Shown: positions 33,751 through 42,374 of the stretch, in pieces | How positions within the stretch are numbered: position 1 is the stretch's first letter | Layout of the letters: every line of letters begins with the position of its first letter | Source of the DNA: Edaphobacter bradus | GTDB taxonomy: Bacteria; Acidobacteriota; Terriglobia; Terriglobales; Acidobacteriaceae | Assembly (NCBI RefSeq): GCF_025685645.1 | Contig: NZ_JAGSYF010000002.1 | Span: 496,001 to 560,000 of the forward strand | Reading direction: 5' to 3' | DNA length: 64,000 nt | Program-made: the position numbers and the translations under genes | Notes under the pieces: generated by a model | The model's database searches: none | Told to the model about the DNA's origin: nothing | What the model saw: the letters and a program-made list of their open reading frames with translations, nothing else

Positions 33751-36687
33751 TTAGTGGTCTGTTTGCGCCAGGACCTCGGCTAAGTGCTTCGGTCGAGCAG
33801 TGGTGTTCTGCGTGATCTGCTCGCAGCAGCTGAAGCCGTCGGAGACGATGATGGCTCCGGTGTTGTTCCGGACCGCGGGCAACAACACGCGCTCGCCCAG
33901 TGTCTGCGAGACCTCGTACTTGTCTTCCTCGAATCCAAATGGCCCGGCCATGCCGCAGCAGCCTGAGTCGAGCAGCTCGACCTCGGCGCCGGTGGCGCGG
34001 AGCAGCTTCATCTCGTCCTGCATTCCCATCGTTGCCTTGTGATGGCAGTGGCCGTGGACGACGATCTTCTGGTCGATCTTCGGCGGCTTGTAGTCCGGGG
34101 CGTAGCGCACGAGGAACTCGCTGAGCAGGAAGACCTGGCTGCTGAGCTTGGCGGCGCGCGGGTCGTTGGGAAGAAGGTTCGTCAGCTCGTCGCGGAAGAC
34201 CGAGGCGCAGCTCGGCTCAAGCACGACGATGGGGGTTCCGGCGGCAAGCTGCGGCGTGAGCGCGTCGAGCACCTTGAGGAGATACTTCTTCGCCGTGTCG
34301 AGCATCCCGAAGTCATACAGCGGACGGCCGCAGCAGAGATGCTGGTTGGTCGTGGAGACACGGAAGCCCGCGCCGGTCAGGACCTGGTGTGCGGCGCGCA
34401 TCGTCACCGGGTGGAAGTAGTTATTGAAAGTGTCGGCCCAGAGAAAGACCTCGGGAGCTTCTTTCGCCGTTGAGCCGCGGCGCTCGGGGTAATGGCGCGG
34501 GTCCGCGGCGACGCGGCGGTCGGGAGTGAACGCCCTGGCGAAGCGCGGGAAGGTGCGGTTGGGGTGGATGTGCAGCAGCGACTTGAGGACGCTGCGGATG
34601 ACCGGCGCGTTGTTGATGAAGTTGACGAGGCCCGGAGCGTACGACGCGAGCTGTGCCCAGCGGTCGATGCGCCCGAAGGCGTAGTGCGCGAGCGGGCGCG
34701 ATTTGCCTTCGTAGTGGTGGGCGAGGAACTCGGCCTTGTACGTGGCCATGTCCACGCTGACCGGGCACTCGCTCTTGCAGGCCTTGCAGGAGAGGCACAG
34801 GTCGAGCGCCTCTCGGACCTGCTCGTTCTTCCACTGGTCAGGGAGGACCTCTTCCTGCATCAGCTCCCAGAGCATGTGCGCGCGGCCGCGTGTGGAGTGC
34901 AGCTCCTCGTTGGTGGCCATGTAGCTGGGGCACATGGTTCCGGCGTCTTTTTTGCGGCAGGCTCCGACGCCGACGCAGCGCAGCGTGGCCTGCGCGAAGG
35001 AGCCGCTGTCCTCGGCGAAGGCGAAGTGCGTCTTCGGCTGCCACGGCTTGTAGTCGGCGCCGAGGCGGAGGTCTTCGTGCGGCTCATGCGCATCGATGAG
35101 CTTGTTGGGATTCATGCGGCCAGTGGGGTCCCATATGCGCTTGAAGGCACGGAACGCCTCCATCAGCTCCGGGCCGAACATCTTAGGCAGCAGCGCGCCT
35201 CGGGCCTGTCCGTCGCCGTGCTCGCCGGAGATTGAGCCGCCGTGCGCCATCGCGATGTCGGTGGCGCGGTCCATGAACTCGCGGAACTTGAGGATGCCCT
35301 CAGACGTCTCGAGATCGAAGCTGAGCCGCATGTGCACACAGCCCTGGCCGAAGTGGCCGTACATGGGGCTGTGGTAGTCGAACTCCTTCATGAGCGCGTA
35401 CAGATGGCGCAGGTAGGAGCCGAGCTGCGTGGGATCGACGGCGGCGTCCTCCCAGCCCTCCCAGCCGGTCTTGCGGCCGGGGACAAAGGCTGTGGCGCCG
35501 AGGCCGGACTCGCGGACCGTCCAGACGCGGTGCGCCTCTTCGTGGTTGTAGATGCGCGGCACGGCGACGCTCTTGATGGCAAGCGCGAAGCTGCGGGCGC
35601 GGTCGTCGGCCTCCTGCTGGGTGGCTCCGCCGAACTCGACGAGGAGGAAGCCTTCGCCCTCGGGCAGCAGCGCGATGTCGTCGAGCGCCTTGTGCTTGCG
35701 GCGCAGGGAATCGAGCAGAAGGCCGTCCAGGCCCTCAAGCCCGATGGGCTTGTGCGTGAGGATGAGCGGCACGTGGTCCGCCGCGAGGAAGACGTCCGCG
35801 AAGCCTACACCGACCAGCGTGCGGAACTGCGGACTCTGGACGAGGTTGAGCGTCGCGCCGAGGATAACGGCGCAGGTGCCTTCGCTGCCCACGAGTGCGC
35901 GGGCGACGTTGAAGTGGTTCTCCGGCAGCAGCTCGTCGAGGTTGTAGCCGGAGACGCGGCGCGGAATGTTCGGAAAGCGCGCGCGGACGAGGTCGGCGTA
36001 GGTGTCGCGGATGCGCTTCAGCTCGGCGTAGATCTCGCCGACGCGGCCGCCGGCGGCGATGCGCTGCGCGAGTTCCTCGTCACTGGTGGGCCCGACGGTG
36101 AGCCGGGTTCCGTCGTAGAGCAGCAGGTCGAGCGACTGAATGTTATCGACCGTCTTGCCTCCCATCAGCGCGTGAACGCCGCAGGAGTTATTGCCGATCA
36201 TGCCGCCGATGGTGCAGCGGCTGTGCGTCGCGGGGTCGGGCGCGTAGGTGAGGGCGAACTTCTCCGCCGCCTCGCGCACGCGGTCAAGCACGATGCCCGG
36301 CTGCACATGGACGGTGTGCGACGCCGGATCGACGGGGCCCATCTTGTTCATGTACTTCGAGAAATCGAGGATAACGGCGAAGTTGCAGCCCTGACCGGCG
36401 AGCGAGGTGCCGCCTCCGCGCGAGAGCAGCGGCGCTTCGTAGCGGCGGCAAATTTCAACCGTGGCGACGACGTCGTCCTCGTCGAGCGGAATGACGACGC
36501 CGATGGGAACGTGGCGGTAGTTGGAGGCGTCGGTGGCGTACAGAGCGCGGGAGCCCGCGTCAAAACGAACCTCTCCACGAACCTTCTGCCGCAGTTCCTG
36601 CTCAATCTGCGGTGCAGCGGGAAAGGTCTCGCTCGCACGAACGTGCGAGCTGGGGAGGAGAACAAAAGGCGATGTCGTCGTGGACAT
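33751..36687 (-). CDS. ydiJ: FAD-binding and 4Fe-4S-binding oxidoreductase, YdiJ type (D-2-hydroxyglutarate dehydrogenase candidate)
   Basis: The 978-residue protein fuses a PCMH-type FAD domain (LLSRGGGTSLAGQGCNFAVILD), a GlcD-like C-terminal FAD domain (SISGEHGDGQARG), a 4Fe-4S ferredoxin-like segment (CLSCKACKSECPVSVDM) and a CCG-domain region (VVLEPSCASVFRDEL, LDSGCCGMAGPFGFE). This is the YdiJ arrangement, near the usual 1010-1020 residues. YdiJ orthologues oxidise D-2-hydroxyglutarate to 2-oxoglutarate in Pseudomonas lysine catabolism. The gene directly upstream on the same strand (49 bases) is the DUF1338 protein that makes D-2-hydroxyglutarate, strongly supporting this role over a D-lactate dehydrogenase. 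Confidence 0.88.
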   Translation of the reverse strand: MSTTTSPFVLLPSSHVRASETFPAAPQIEQELRQKVRGEVRFDAGSRALYATDASNYRHVPIGVVIPLDEDDVVATVEICRRYEAPLLSRGGGTSLAGQGCNFAVILDFSKYMNKMGPVDPASHTVHVQPGIVLDRVREAAEKFALTYAPDPATHSRCTIGGMIGNNSCGVHALMGGKTVDNIQSLDLLLYDGTRLTVGPTSDEELAQRIAAGGRVGEIYAELKRIRDTYADLVRARFPNIPRRVSGYNLDELLPENHFNVARALVGSEGTCAVILGATLNLVQSPQFRTLVGVGFADVFLAADHVPLILTHKPIGLEGLDGLLLDSLRRKHKALDDIALLPEGEGFLLVEFGGATQQEADDRARSFALAIKSVAVPRIYNHEEAHRVWTVRESGLGATAFVPGRKTGWEGWEDAAVDPTQLGSYLRHLYALMKEFDYHSPMYGHFGQGCVHMRLSFDLETSEGILKFREFMDRATDIAMAHGGSISGEHGDGQARGALLPKMFGPELMEAFRAFKRIWDPTGRMNPNKLIDAHEPHEDLRLGADYKPWQPKTHFAFAEDSGSFAQATLRCVGVGACRKKDAGTMCPSYMATNEELHSTRGRAHMLWELMQEEVLPDQWKNEQVREALDLCLSCKACKSECPVSVDMATYKAEFLAHHYEGKSRPLAHYAFGRIDRWAQLASYAPGLVNFINNAPVIRSVLKSLLHIHPNRTFPRFARAFTPDRRVAADPRHYPERRGSTAKEAPEVFLWADTFNNYFHPVTMRAAHQVLTGAGFRVSTTNQHLCCGRPLYDFGMLDTAKKYLLKVLDALTPQLAAGTPIVVLEPSCASVFRDELTNLLPNDPRAAKLSSQVFLLSEFLVRYAPDYKPPKIDQKIVVHGHCHHKATMGMQDEMKLLRATGAEVELLDSGCCGMAGPFGFEEDKYEVSQTLGERVLLPAVRNNTGAIIVSDGFSCCEQITQNTTARPKHLAEVLAQTDH

Positions 36688-36725
36688 AGATCGAACGTAC
36701 TCTCTGCAATCAAGACTACCAGTGG

Positions 36726-36754
36726 ACGGCGAAACGCTATTTTGCGTTCGCCGT
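36726..36754. promoter_or_regulatory. Stem-loop between the DUF1338 and ydiJ genes
   Basis: ACGGCGAAACGC pairs with GCGTTCGCCGT, one base bulged, around TATTTT. It overlaps the stop of the DUF1338 gene and lies 40 bases before ydiJ. It may stabilise or attenuate the shared transcript. Confidence 0.45.
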
Positions 36755-37765
36755 CATCTTGAAGATGGCCTGCGCGTTCGAGCTGTCGAAGCTGAGGTCG
36801 AGCGCGCGCTTGCCGTCCTTTTCAGGCAATGGAAGGCGCGTGATGAACTCATAGAACGAGCCCGGGACCTCCTTTTCAATCCTGGTACCGTCGCCGCAGC
36901 GGAAACCGCGCAGCACACGCGCGGCGTGGAAGGCTGTCTGGCGGACGCGGCCGGACTGCGAGGTTTCAACGGCTTCCTTCATGGGCTGGCCCAGCGCCTT
37001 CTGCTCGGCAGAGAGCTTGTCCACGTCAGGGACGCGGTCGGTGGCGTGGTTGAAGGCATTGCCCTCAGTGGAGATCCAGGCCATCTCAGGCGACTCGGCC
37101 AGCAGCGTCTCGTAGTCAACGATCCCAGGCTCGGCGTGTTGGCGGTCGAAGACCTTGACCAGCACCGGAAGCAGCTCCGCGCTCTCGTCGAGGCTCAGCG
37201 AGCGGTTGCTCTGAAGCTTCTCGAGCAGCGCGTTCGCCTCTGGGGTGAGCGGATCGACCGAGGTGGACGTCACGCGCTGCACAGCCTGCTGAAAGTTTGG
37301 CGAGAAGCGCTCGGGGTGCAGCTCGCTGATGAAAAATTGCGCGATGTCCTCGGGGTAATCGACCTGCGCGTGCGACCGGCCCGTCATGCGCAGCCGCTCC
37401 AGCGGGTAGACGCCGTTGAGCGCGTAGCCGAGCGGCCGCAGGATGCGCGTGATCGCCTCCTGTCCGGCGGGGAGTTCCCCCATGTGCTCCAGCGCGACCG
37501 TGCGGACGGCGCCGTGGTCGTGCATCACGGTGTTGCCCTTGCTGAGACAGTGCTCGACATAGGTCTTTGCAGCGGGCACACGCTCGAGAAGCTCCTCGAA
37601 GAGCAGCATGTTCAACGCCTGCGCGAGGACGGCGCGCGAGACCTCAGGGCCGCCGGCGGCAACCAGGTCCGGATGAACGACGAGGACCTGAAAGAGTTTG
37701 CCGGTCCGCTCCGGCCCGATGATCTTCTCAAGAAGCTTCTGCAAAATTCCTGTCTCAGACGTCAT
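36737..37765 (-). CDS. hglS: DUF1338 protein, 2-oxoadipate dioxygenase/decarboxylase candidate (HglS-like)
   Basis: The 342-residue protein matches the DUF1338 family: TVMHDHGAVRTVALEHMG holds a HxH metal-binding pair, followed by EHMGELPAGQEAI, LERLRMTGRSHAQVDYPEDIAQFFISELHPE, and GNAFNHATDRVPDV. HglS converts 2-oxoadipate to D-2-hydroxyglutarate with Fe(II). It is shorter than the Pseudomonas enzyme (about 460 residues), so assignment to the same reaction is inference supported by the YdiJ-type gene next to it. ATG 37765 is chosen with GGGGAG upstream; a frame extension to 37804 exists. Confidence 0.8.
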   Translation of the reverse strand: MTSETGILQKLLEKIIGPERTGKLFQVLVVHPDLVAAGGPEVSRAVLAQALNMLLFEELLERVPAAKTYVEHCLSKGNTVMHDHGAVRTVALEHMGELPAGQEAITRILRPLGYALNGVYPLERLRMTGRSHAQVDYPEDIAQFFISELHPERFSPNFQQAVQRVTSTSVDPLTPEANALLEKLQSNRSLSLDESAELLPVLVKVFDRQHAEPGIVDYETLLAESPEMAWISTEGNAFNHATDRVPDVDKLSAEQKALGQPMKEAVETSQSGRVRQTAFHAARVLRGFRCGDGTRIEKEVPGSFYEFITRLPLPEKDGKRALDLSFDSSNAQAIFKMTANAK

Positions 37766-37891
37766 AACTTCACTCCCCTGCTGCAGTCTACAAAAGTCCA
37801 ACACAAACCAATCATCATGCTCAATAAATCACGAGCATGTAAATACTAATCAACAAACCTCTGGATTGGCTTGCTCCCACCTGCGGCCTCT

Positions 37892-39787
37892 TCAACCGGT
37901 GTCTGAATTGCGGGATTTGGATGCTCCACGAACCAAAGACTTTACGCGCCTCATTCCGCGCAGCGCGTTACACAGATAGACGGCGTCGGCGGACTCAAGG
38001 TCAGCAATGGTCAGGACCCGCTCCTCGGCCCGAGGGTTCGTCTCCAGCACCAGCCGACGGTAGACCCCGGGCAGGACGCCCGAGGCGAGCGGAGGCGTCA
38101 GCAGCCGGCCTCCGCTCTCGAGAAAGAGATTGCTGATGGCTCCCTCGGTGAGTTCGCCGCGCTCGTTGAGGAAGATCACTTCGTCGACGCCCGCGGCCTG
38201 CGCCTCGGCAAAACTGCGGTCGTAGAGCTCGCGGTGGGTCGTCTTGTGACGCAGAAAGACGTCGTTCGAGCGCGTGTGCTTGTCTGCGATCTGCACTGTG
38301 ATCGGCGCCGCGTCCGGCACGAACGCAGCGGCAGTCACGCTGAGCTCGCCCGATGCAGCGAGGCGCAGGCGAAGGCGATGGCCCTCCCCTGCAGGCAAAC
38401 CGCGCGTCGTCTCGTCGATGCGGGTCTTCGCGGCGTCGCTGTCGAAGACGAAGCCGAAGTAGCGCGCGGATGCCTCCAGCCGGTCAAGATGCAGGCTGAG
38501 CAACGGGACGCCGGTGCCATCCCACCACATGGTTTCGATGAGCTGGAAGTCGTGGCGTGCACGCGTGAGGAAGCTCGCCTTCAGCAGGCACTCGCGATAC
38601 TCGTCTTCGGCGGCGGAGTCGGCGACGATGCCGCCGCCTACGCCCATGTGCGCGACGCCATCCTTCAGCACGAGCGTGCGGATAGCAACGTTGAACGCTG
38701 CTGAGCCATCGGGCGCGATGTGGCCGATCGAGCCCGTGTAGACGCCGCGAGGACTGCTCTCCAGCTCGCGAATGATTTCCATCGTACGGATCTTCGGCGC
38801 GCCGGTGATCGAGCCGCTGGGGAAGAGGCTGCGGAAGATCTCGTACCAGGTGAGGCCCGGCCGCAGTGTGCCCGAGACTGTCGAGGTCATCTGCAGCAGT
38901 GTCGCGTAGCGCTCCACCGTGAAGATATCCTCAACCCGCACGCTGCCCGCCGCGCAGACGCGCCCAAGGTCGTTGCGCAGCAGATCGACGATCATGATGT
39001 GCTCGCTGCAGTTCTTCTCGTCGCTGGCCAGCCGCTGCGCCGCCAGTTCGTCGTCGTGGAGATCGAGCCCACGCGGCATCGTTCCCTTCATGGGCCGAGT
39101 CGCGATGCGGCGACCTGCCACGCTGTTGTCGATGCGAAAAAACAGCTCCGGCGAGTGCGAGAGAATGTGGTGCCCCGCGACGTTGAGCAGCGCGCTGTAC
39201 GAGACCGGCTGCGCGGCCGAGAGCGCGGAAAAGGCCTGAGAGGCTGAGTGCGAAGTGTACGCCGTCACCGAATCGGTGAAGTTGACCTGGTAGGTGTCGC
39301 CGGCCTCGATGTAGCGCTTGATGCGCTCGATCTTTGGGCTGTACTCGTCCTCTGTGATGGCCAGCTCTGCGTTCGCGGCAAAGGCGGCGGGTATCGGCTC
39401 CGGCGCCGGGGCATGGGAGAGGTCAGGCGCGGGGCCTTCGAAGCGTCCGCTGGAATGATCGAAGACGAAGGGCTGTACATAGGCGCCGAACCATGCGAGC
39501 GGAAGCTGCGGCAGCAGCGGAGGTTCGTTGAAGCGTTCGAAGTGATAGCCGCACTCATAGCTGAGGTATCCGGCGACGTGAAGGCCCTGCACGAGAGCCC
39601 ATTCGATACGGCGAAAGAGGTCGGGGATGTCGTCGAGGCTATGCGCAGCGAAGACTTCGACCGGGTTTACGAAGAGATAGCTGCGCTGGTTCTCCGCGTC
39701 GAAGCGCGACGTCTCGAGCAGAACAGAGCCCCGCGTTGAGGCGGCGAGCGTGCGCACCTGCTTCGGAAGCTGGGTCCAGTGATTCAA
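37892..39787 (-). CDS. pabBC: Fused aminodeoxychorismate synthase component I and aminodeoxychorismate lyase (PabB-PabC)
   Basis: The 631-residue protein has an N-terminal chorismate-binding domain of PabB type: RRIATRPMKGTMPRG holds the PIKGT-like lysine motif, then MIVDLLRNDLGRVC and FPSGSITGAPKIRTMEII, GGGIVADSAAEDEYREC. From about residue 400 a class IV aminotransferase-like domain follows (LIETMWWDGTGVPLLSLHLDRLEASARYFGF, VIFLNERGELTEGAISNLF). The fusion would make 4-aminobenzoate for folate from chorismate, with glutamine amidotransferase PabA elsewhere. It is upstream of hglS with 126 bases between. Confidence 0.87.
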   Translation of the reverse strand: MNHWTQLPKQVRTLAASTRGSVLLETSRFDAENQRSYLFVNPVEVFAAHSLDDIPDLFRRIEWALVQGLHVAGYLSYECGYHFERFNEPPLLPQLPLAWFGAYVQPFVFDHSSGRFEGPAPDLSHAPAPEPIPAAFAANAELAITEDEYSPKIERIKRYIEAGDTYQVNFTDSVTAYTSHSASQAFSALSAAQPVSYSALLNVAGHHILSHSPELFFRIDNSVAGRRIATRPMKGTMPRGLDLHDDELAAQRLASDEKNCSEHIMIVDLLRNDLGRVCAAGSVRVEDIFTVERYATLLQMTSTVSGTLRPGLTWYEIFRSLFPSGSITGAPKIRTMEIIRELESSPRGVYTGSIGHIAPDGSAAFNVAIRTLVLKDGVAHMGVGGGIVADSAAEDEYRECLLKASFLTRARHDFQLIETMWWDGTGVPLLSLHLDRLEASARYFGFVFDSDAAKTRIDETTRGLPAGEGHRLRLRLAASGELSVTAAAFVPDAAPITVQIADKHTRSNDVFLRHKTTHRELYDRSFAEAQAAGVDEVIFLNERGELTEGAISNLFLESGGRLLTPPLASGVLPGVYRRLVLETNPRAEERVLTIADLESADAVYLCNALRGMRRVKSLVRGASKSRNSDTG

Positions 39788-39816
39788 GCTGCCTCCGTTT
39801 CAGGCCGGGCGCGCGG

Positions 39817-42219
39817 CTAAACGTGCTCCGGCGGCGCGCTGGTCAGCGTGATCTCGACGGTCTGCGAGCCGAGTCGGGGGTGTGTCGCAGTGAGCCGCAC
39901 TGTGCCTGCCTGCTCCTTCGCGCGAATCCACACCGCGGCCCTTCCACCGACGAGCGCAAAGGGGTTGTCGCCGATCAACTCGGCCGGGCCTTCGAGCTTC
40001 AGCACGATGGCATCGTTCGCGTAAGGCCGCACGGCTCCGAACTCGTCGGTCACGCGCATGACGACCCGGGTCGTATCAGCGCCATCGGCCGCGAGCGTCA
40101 GGTCATCGGCCACCAGCGCAAACTTGCGGTCGGCCCCGCTGCCGGAAAGAGACCTCGACGCAACGAGCTTGCCGTTGAGGTAGCCGTCGATGCGCAGATC
40201 GCCCCAGCCGCGGAGTATGTCTGAGTCATGCTTCGTGCGGTCGAAGATGAACGGCGGATAGGCGAGATGCTCGAACTCCGTGCGGTCGGGATCAAGCTCG
40301 ACCAGCGGCAGCCACGGATTGCTCTCCAGGCTCTTTTCGCGGACGAAGAGCTTCAGGTGATCGCAGTTGGAGCAGATGACTGCCTTCGTGAAATTCGTCG
40401 ACTCGTCGCTGTTGGCCCAGTGGAACGCGGGCTCGAGCACGATCTCCTTCGCGGGATCGCACTGCGACTTGTAGAACCCCGCGGCGGGCTTCAGTTCGCG
40501 GAAGATGTCGATGACGCCGTGGTAGCAGATGCGGTCGCCCGCGCCGAAGTTCGCATGCGTGTTGTAGTCGAACGCACACCAGCCGATGCCGCCTGCATAC
40601 TGTGGGTCGGAGGCGAGCTGGTTGTGGATGCGCGCGTGCCGCAGCGTGTGCTCGCGCTGGCGCTCGTCGTCGTCGGTGGTCTTGGTCGGGTAGGTGTGGC
40701 CGACGAACTCCGTGTTGAGATAGCGCGGATGGTTCGGCTTCTTCAGCGGAAAACCGAAGTCGTTCATGGTGAAGACGTCTTCGAGGAACTCCGACTCTTG
40801 GAAGTAGCGGATACCACCTGTCTGCCGCGTAGGATCGAGCAGATGCGCGAGCGCGTTGGTGCGCGTGTAGAAATCGTGGTCGTCGCGCGACTCATTGATG
40901 CGCACCCCCCACAGGATGATAGAAGGATGGTTCCAGTCGCGGCGAATCATGCGGCCGACGTTGTCGATCGAGATCTGCTTCCACGGTTCCGGGCCGATGT
41001 GCTGCCAGCCGGGAATCTCCTCGAGCACCAGCAGGCCGATCTCGTCGCAGCAGTCGAGGAAGTGCCGCGACTGCGGGTAGTGCGAGGTGCGGACGATGTT
41101 GCAGTGCAGGTCCTCGCGCAGAATCTTCGCGTCCTTGCGCTGGACGCGCCCAGGCATCGCCTGGCCGACGAACGGGAAGGTCTGGTGACGGTCGAGTCCG
41201 CGCAGCTTGACGATCTTTCCGTTGAGCGAGAAGCCGTGATCGGTAAAGACAGCCTCGCGGAAGCCGATGCGCCGCGTGTCCTCATCGACGACGCGGCCTG
41301 ATTCGAGCAGGCGCACGTGCACGGTGTAGAGGTGCGGGCTGTCGAGGTCCCACAACTGAATTCCTTCAAGCCCCTCGAACGATACGGTCTGCCGCGCAGG
41401 ATCGGTCTTGGTTTCAGCAGAGTTATAGACGGGGGCGGAGGTCGCTGGGTTCGCTCCTGCATTCGGATCAGCCGCACCGGTGTAGCTCGCGGCGTGCGAC
41501 GTCTTCGCGACGACGCGGTCGCCATCACGAAGCTCGGCTTCGATCGTCAGCCCTGCAGACGGCGCGCCCGCGAGGAAGCAATCGACATCGAGCGCGGTCT
41601 TGCCGCTGAGAACATCGCGAGTGCGCGCGAAGATGTTATCGATGTACGTCGCAGGCACGATGCGCAGCGAGACCTCGCGATAGATGCCGCCGAAGGTGAG
41701 GTAGTCGATCTGGTAGCCGAAGGGAGGAATGTCGTCACGCTCGGTGGAGTCCACCTGCACGACAAGAACGTTCTCGCCGCTGGCGCGGAGGTGCGGCGTC
41801 AGCTCGAATGAAAACGGCGTGAAGCCGCCCTTGTACTCGCCCAGCGAGACGCCGTTGATCCAGACGGTCGAGGCCGTCATCACGCCTTCGAAGTCAACAA
41901 AGACGCGCCTTCCCTGCGCCTCGGCCGGCGTCTTGAAGCGGCGGCGATAGGTCGAGACGAACTCGTAGGTCTTGTCGTCGAAGTTATGCCACGGCAGTTT
42001 GACGTTGGTGTGAGGAACGACAACGCGCTCGAAAGAGGCATCGTCGAAGTCAACCGCGTGCGCGCCCTCGACCTTCGACGGGTGATAGCGCCAGCCGCGA
42101 TTGAGCGGAAGAATTGTGCGGCCAGTGGCAGAGTTCGTTGCAGCCAGGGCAGGAACGCCGGGAAGCGCGCTCGCAGCCAGAAGTGTGCTCGTCGTCTTGA
42201 GGAAGTCGCGTCGGTCCAT
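39817..42219 (-). CDS. Tat-exported glycoside hydrolase family 2 enzyme
   Basis: The 800-residue protein starts MDRRDFLKTTSTLLAASALPG, a twin-arginine signal (RR-x-FLK). It has the GH2 layout: sugar-binding domain (LNRGWRYHPSKVEGA, SLGEYKGGFTPFSFELT), immunoglobulin-like domain, and TIM barrel with GLDRHQTFPFVGQAM, HYPQSRHFLDCCDEIG and the acid/base Glu in WGVRINESRDDHDF; the nucleophile is probably the Glu in NTEFVGHTYP. GH2 includes beta-galactosidases, glucuronidases and mannosidases; the exact sugar is uncertain. ATG 42219 begins the Tat peptide; the longer frame does not. It is divergent from the beta-helix gene. Confidence 0.87.
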   Translation of the reverse strand: MDRRDFLKTTSTLLAASALPGVPALAATNSATGRTILPLNRGWRYHPSKVEGAHAVDFDDASFERVVVPHTNVKLPWHNFDDKTYEFVSTYRRRFKTPAEAQGRRVFVDFEGVMTASTVWINGVSLGEYKGGFTPFSFELTPHLRASGENVLVVQVDSTERDDIPPFGYQIDYLTFGGIYREVSLRIVPATYIDNIFARTRDVLSGKTALDVDCFLAGAPSAGLTIEAELRDGDRVVAKTSHAASYTGAADPNAGANPATSAPVYNSAETKTDPARQTVSFEGLEGIQLWDLDSPHLYTVHVRLLESGRVVDEDTRRIGFREAVFTDHGFSLNGKIVKLRGLDRHQTFPFVGQAMPGRVQRKDAKILREDLHCNIVRTSHYPQSRHFLDCCDEIGLLVLEEIPGWQHIGPEPWKQISIDNVGRMIRRDWNHPSIILWGVRINESRDDHDFYTRTNALAHLLDPTRQTGGIRYFQESEFLEDVFTMNDFGFPLKKPNHPRYLNTEFVGHTYPTKTTDDDERQREHTLRHARIHNQLASDPQYAGGIGWCAFDYNTHANFGAGDRICYHGVIDIFRELKPAAGFYKSQCDPAKEIVLEPAFHWANSDESTNFTKAVICSNCDHLKLFVREKSLESNPWLPLVELDPDRTEFEHLAYPPFIFDRTKHDSDILRGWGDLRIDGYLNGKLVASRSLSGSGADRKFALVADDLTLAADGADTTRVVMRVTDEFGAVRPYANDAIVLKLEGPAELIGDNPFALVGGRAAVWIRAKEQAGTVRLTATHPRLGSQTVEITLTSAPPEHV

Positions 42220-42374
42220 GGATTCGATTGTTTTGATTTGAGGCGTCGTCGATCTGCTCCATCGTATTCGCAGTGCCGCAGATTTGCCACTCATTTACCA
42301 TGCACCGCGTCCCTGGACGCAGCGTGCTACTGTAGTCACGCAGAGCGCTTCAAGAGCAGGAGGAGCGGTTCATC

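Noticed and set aside
35242..36762. 506-codon plus-strand open frame
   Set aside because: Antisense to the YdiJ-type gene; typical shadow of a high-GC coding sequence.
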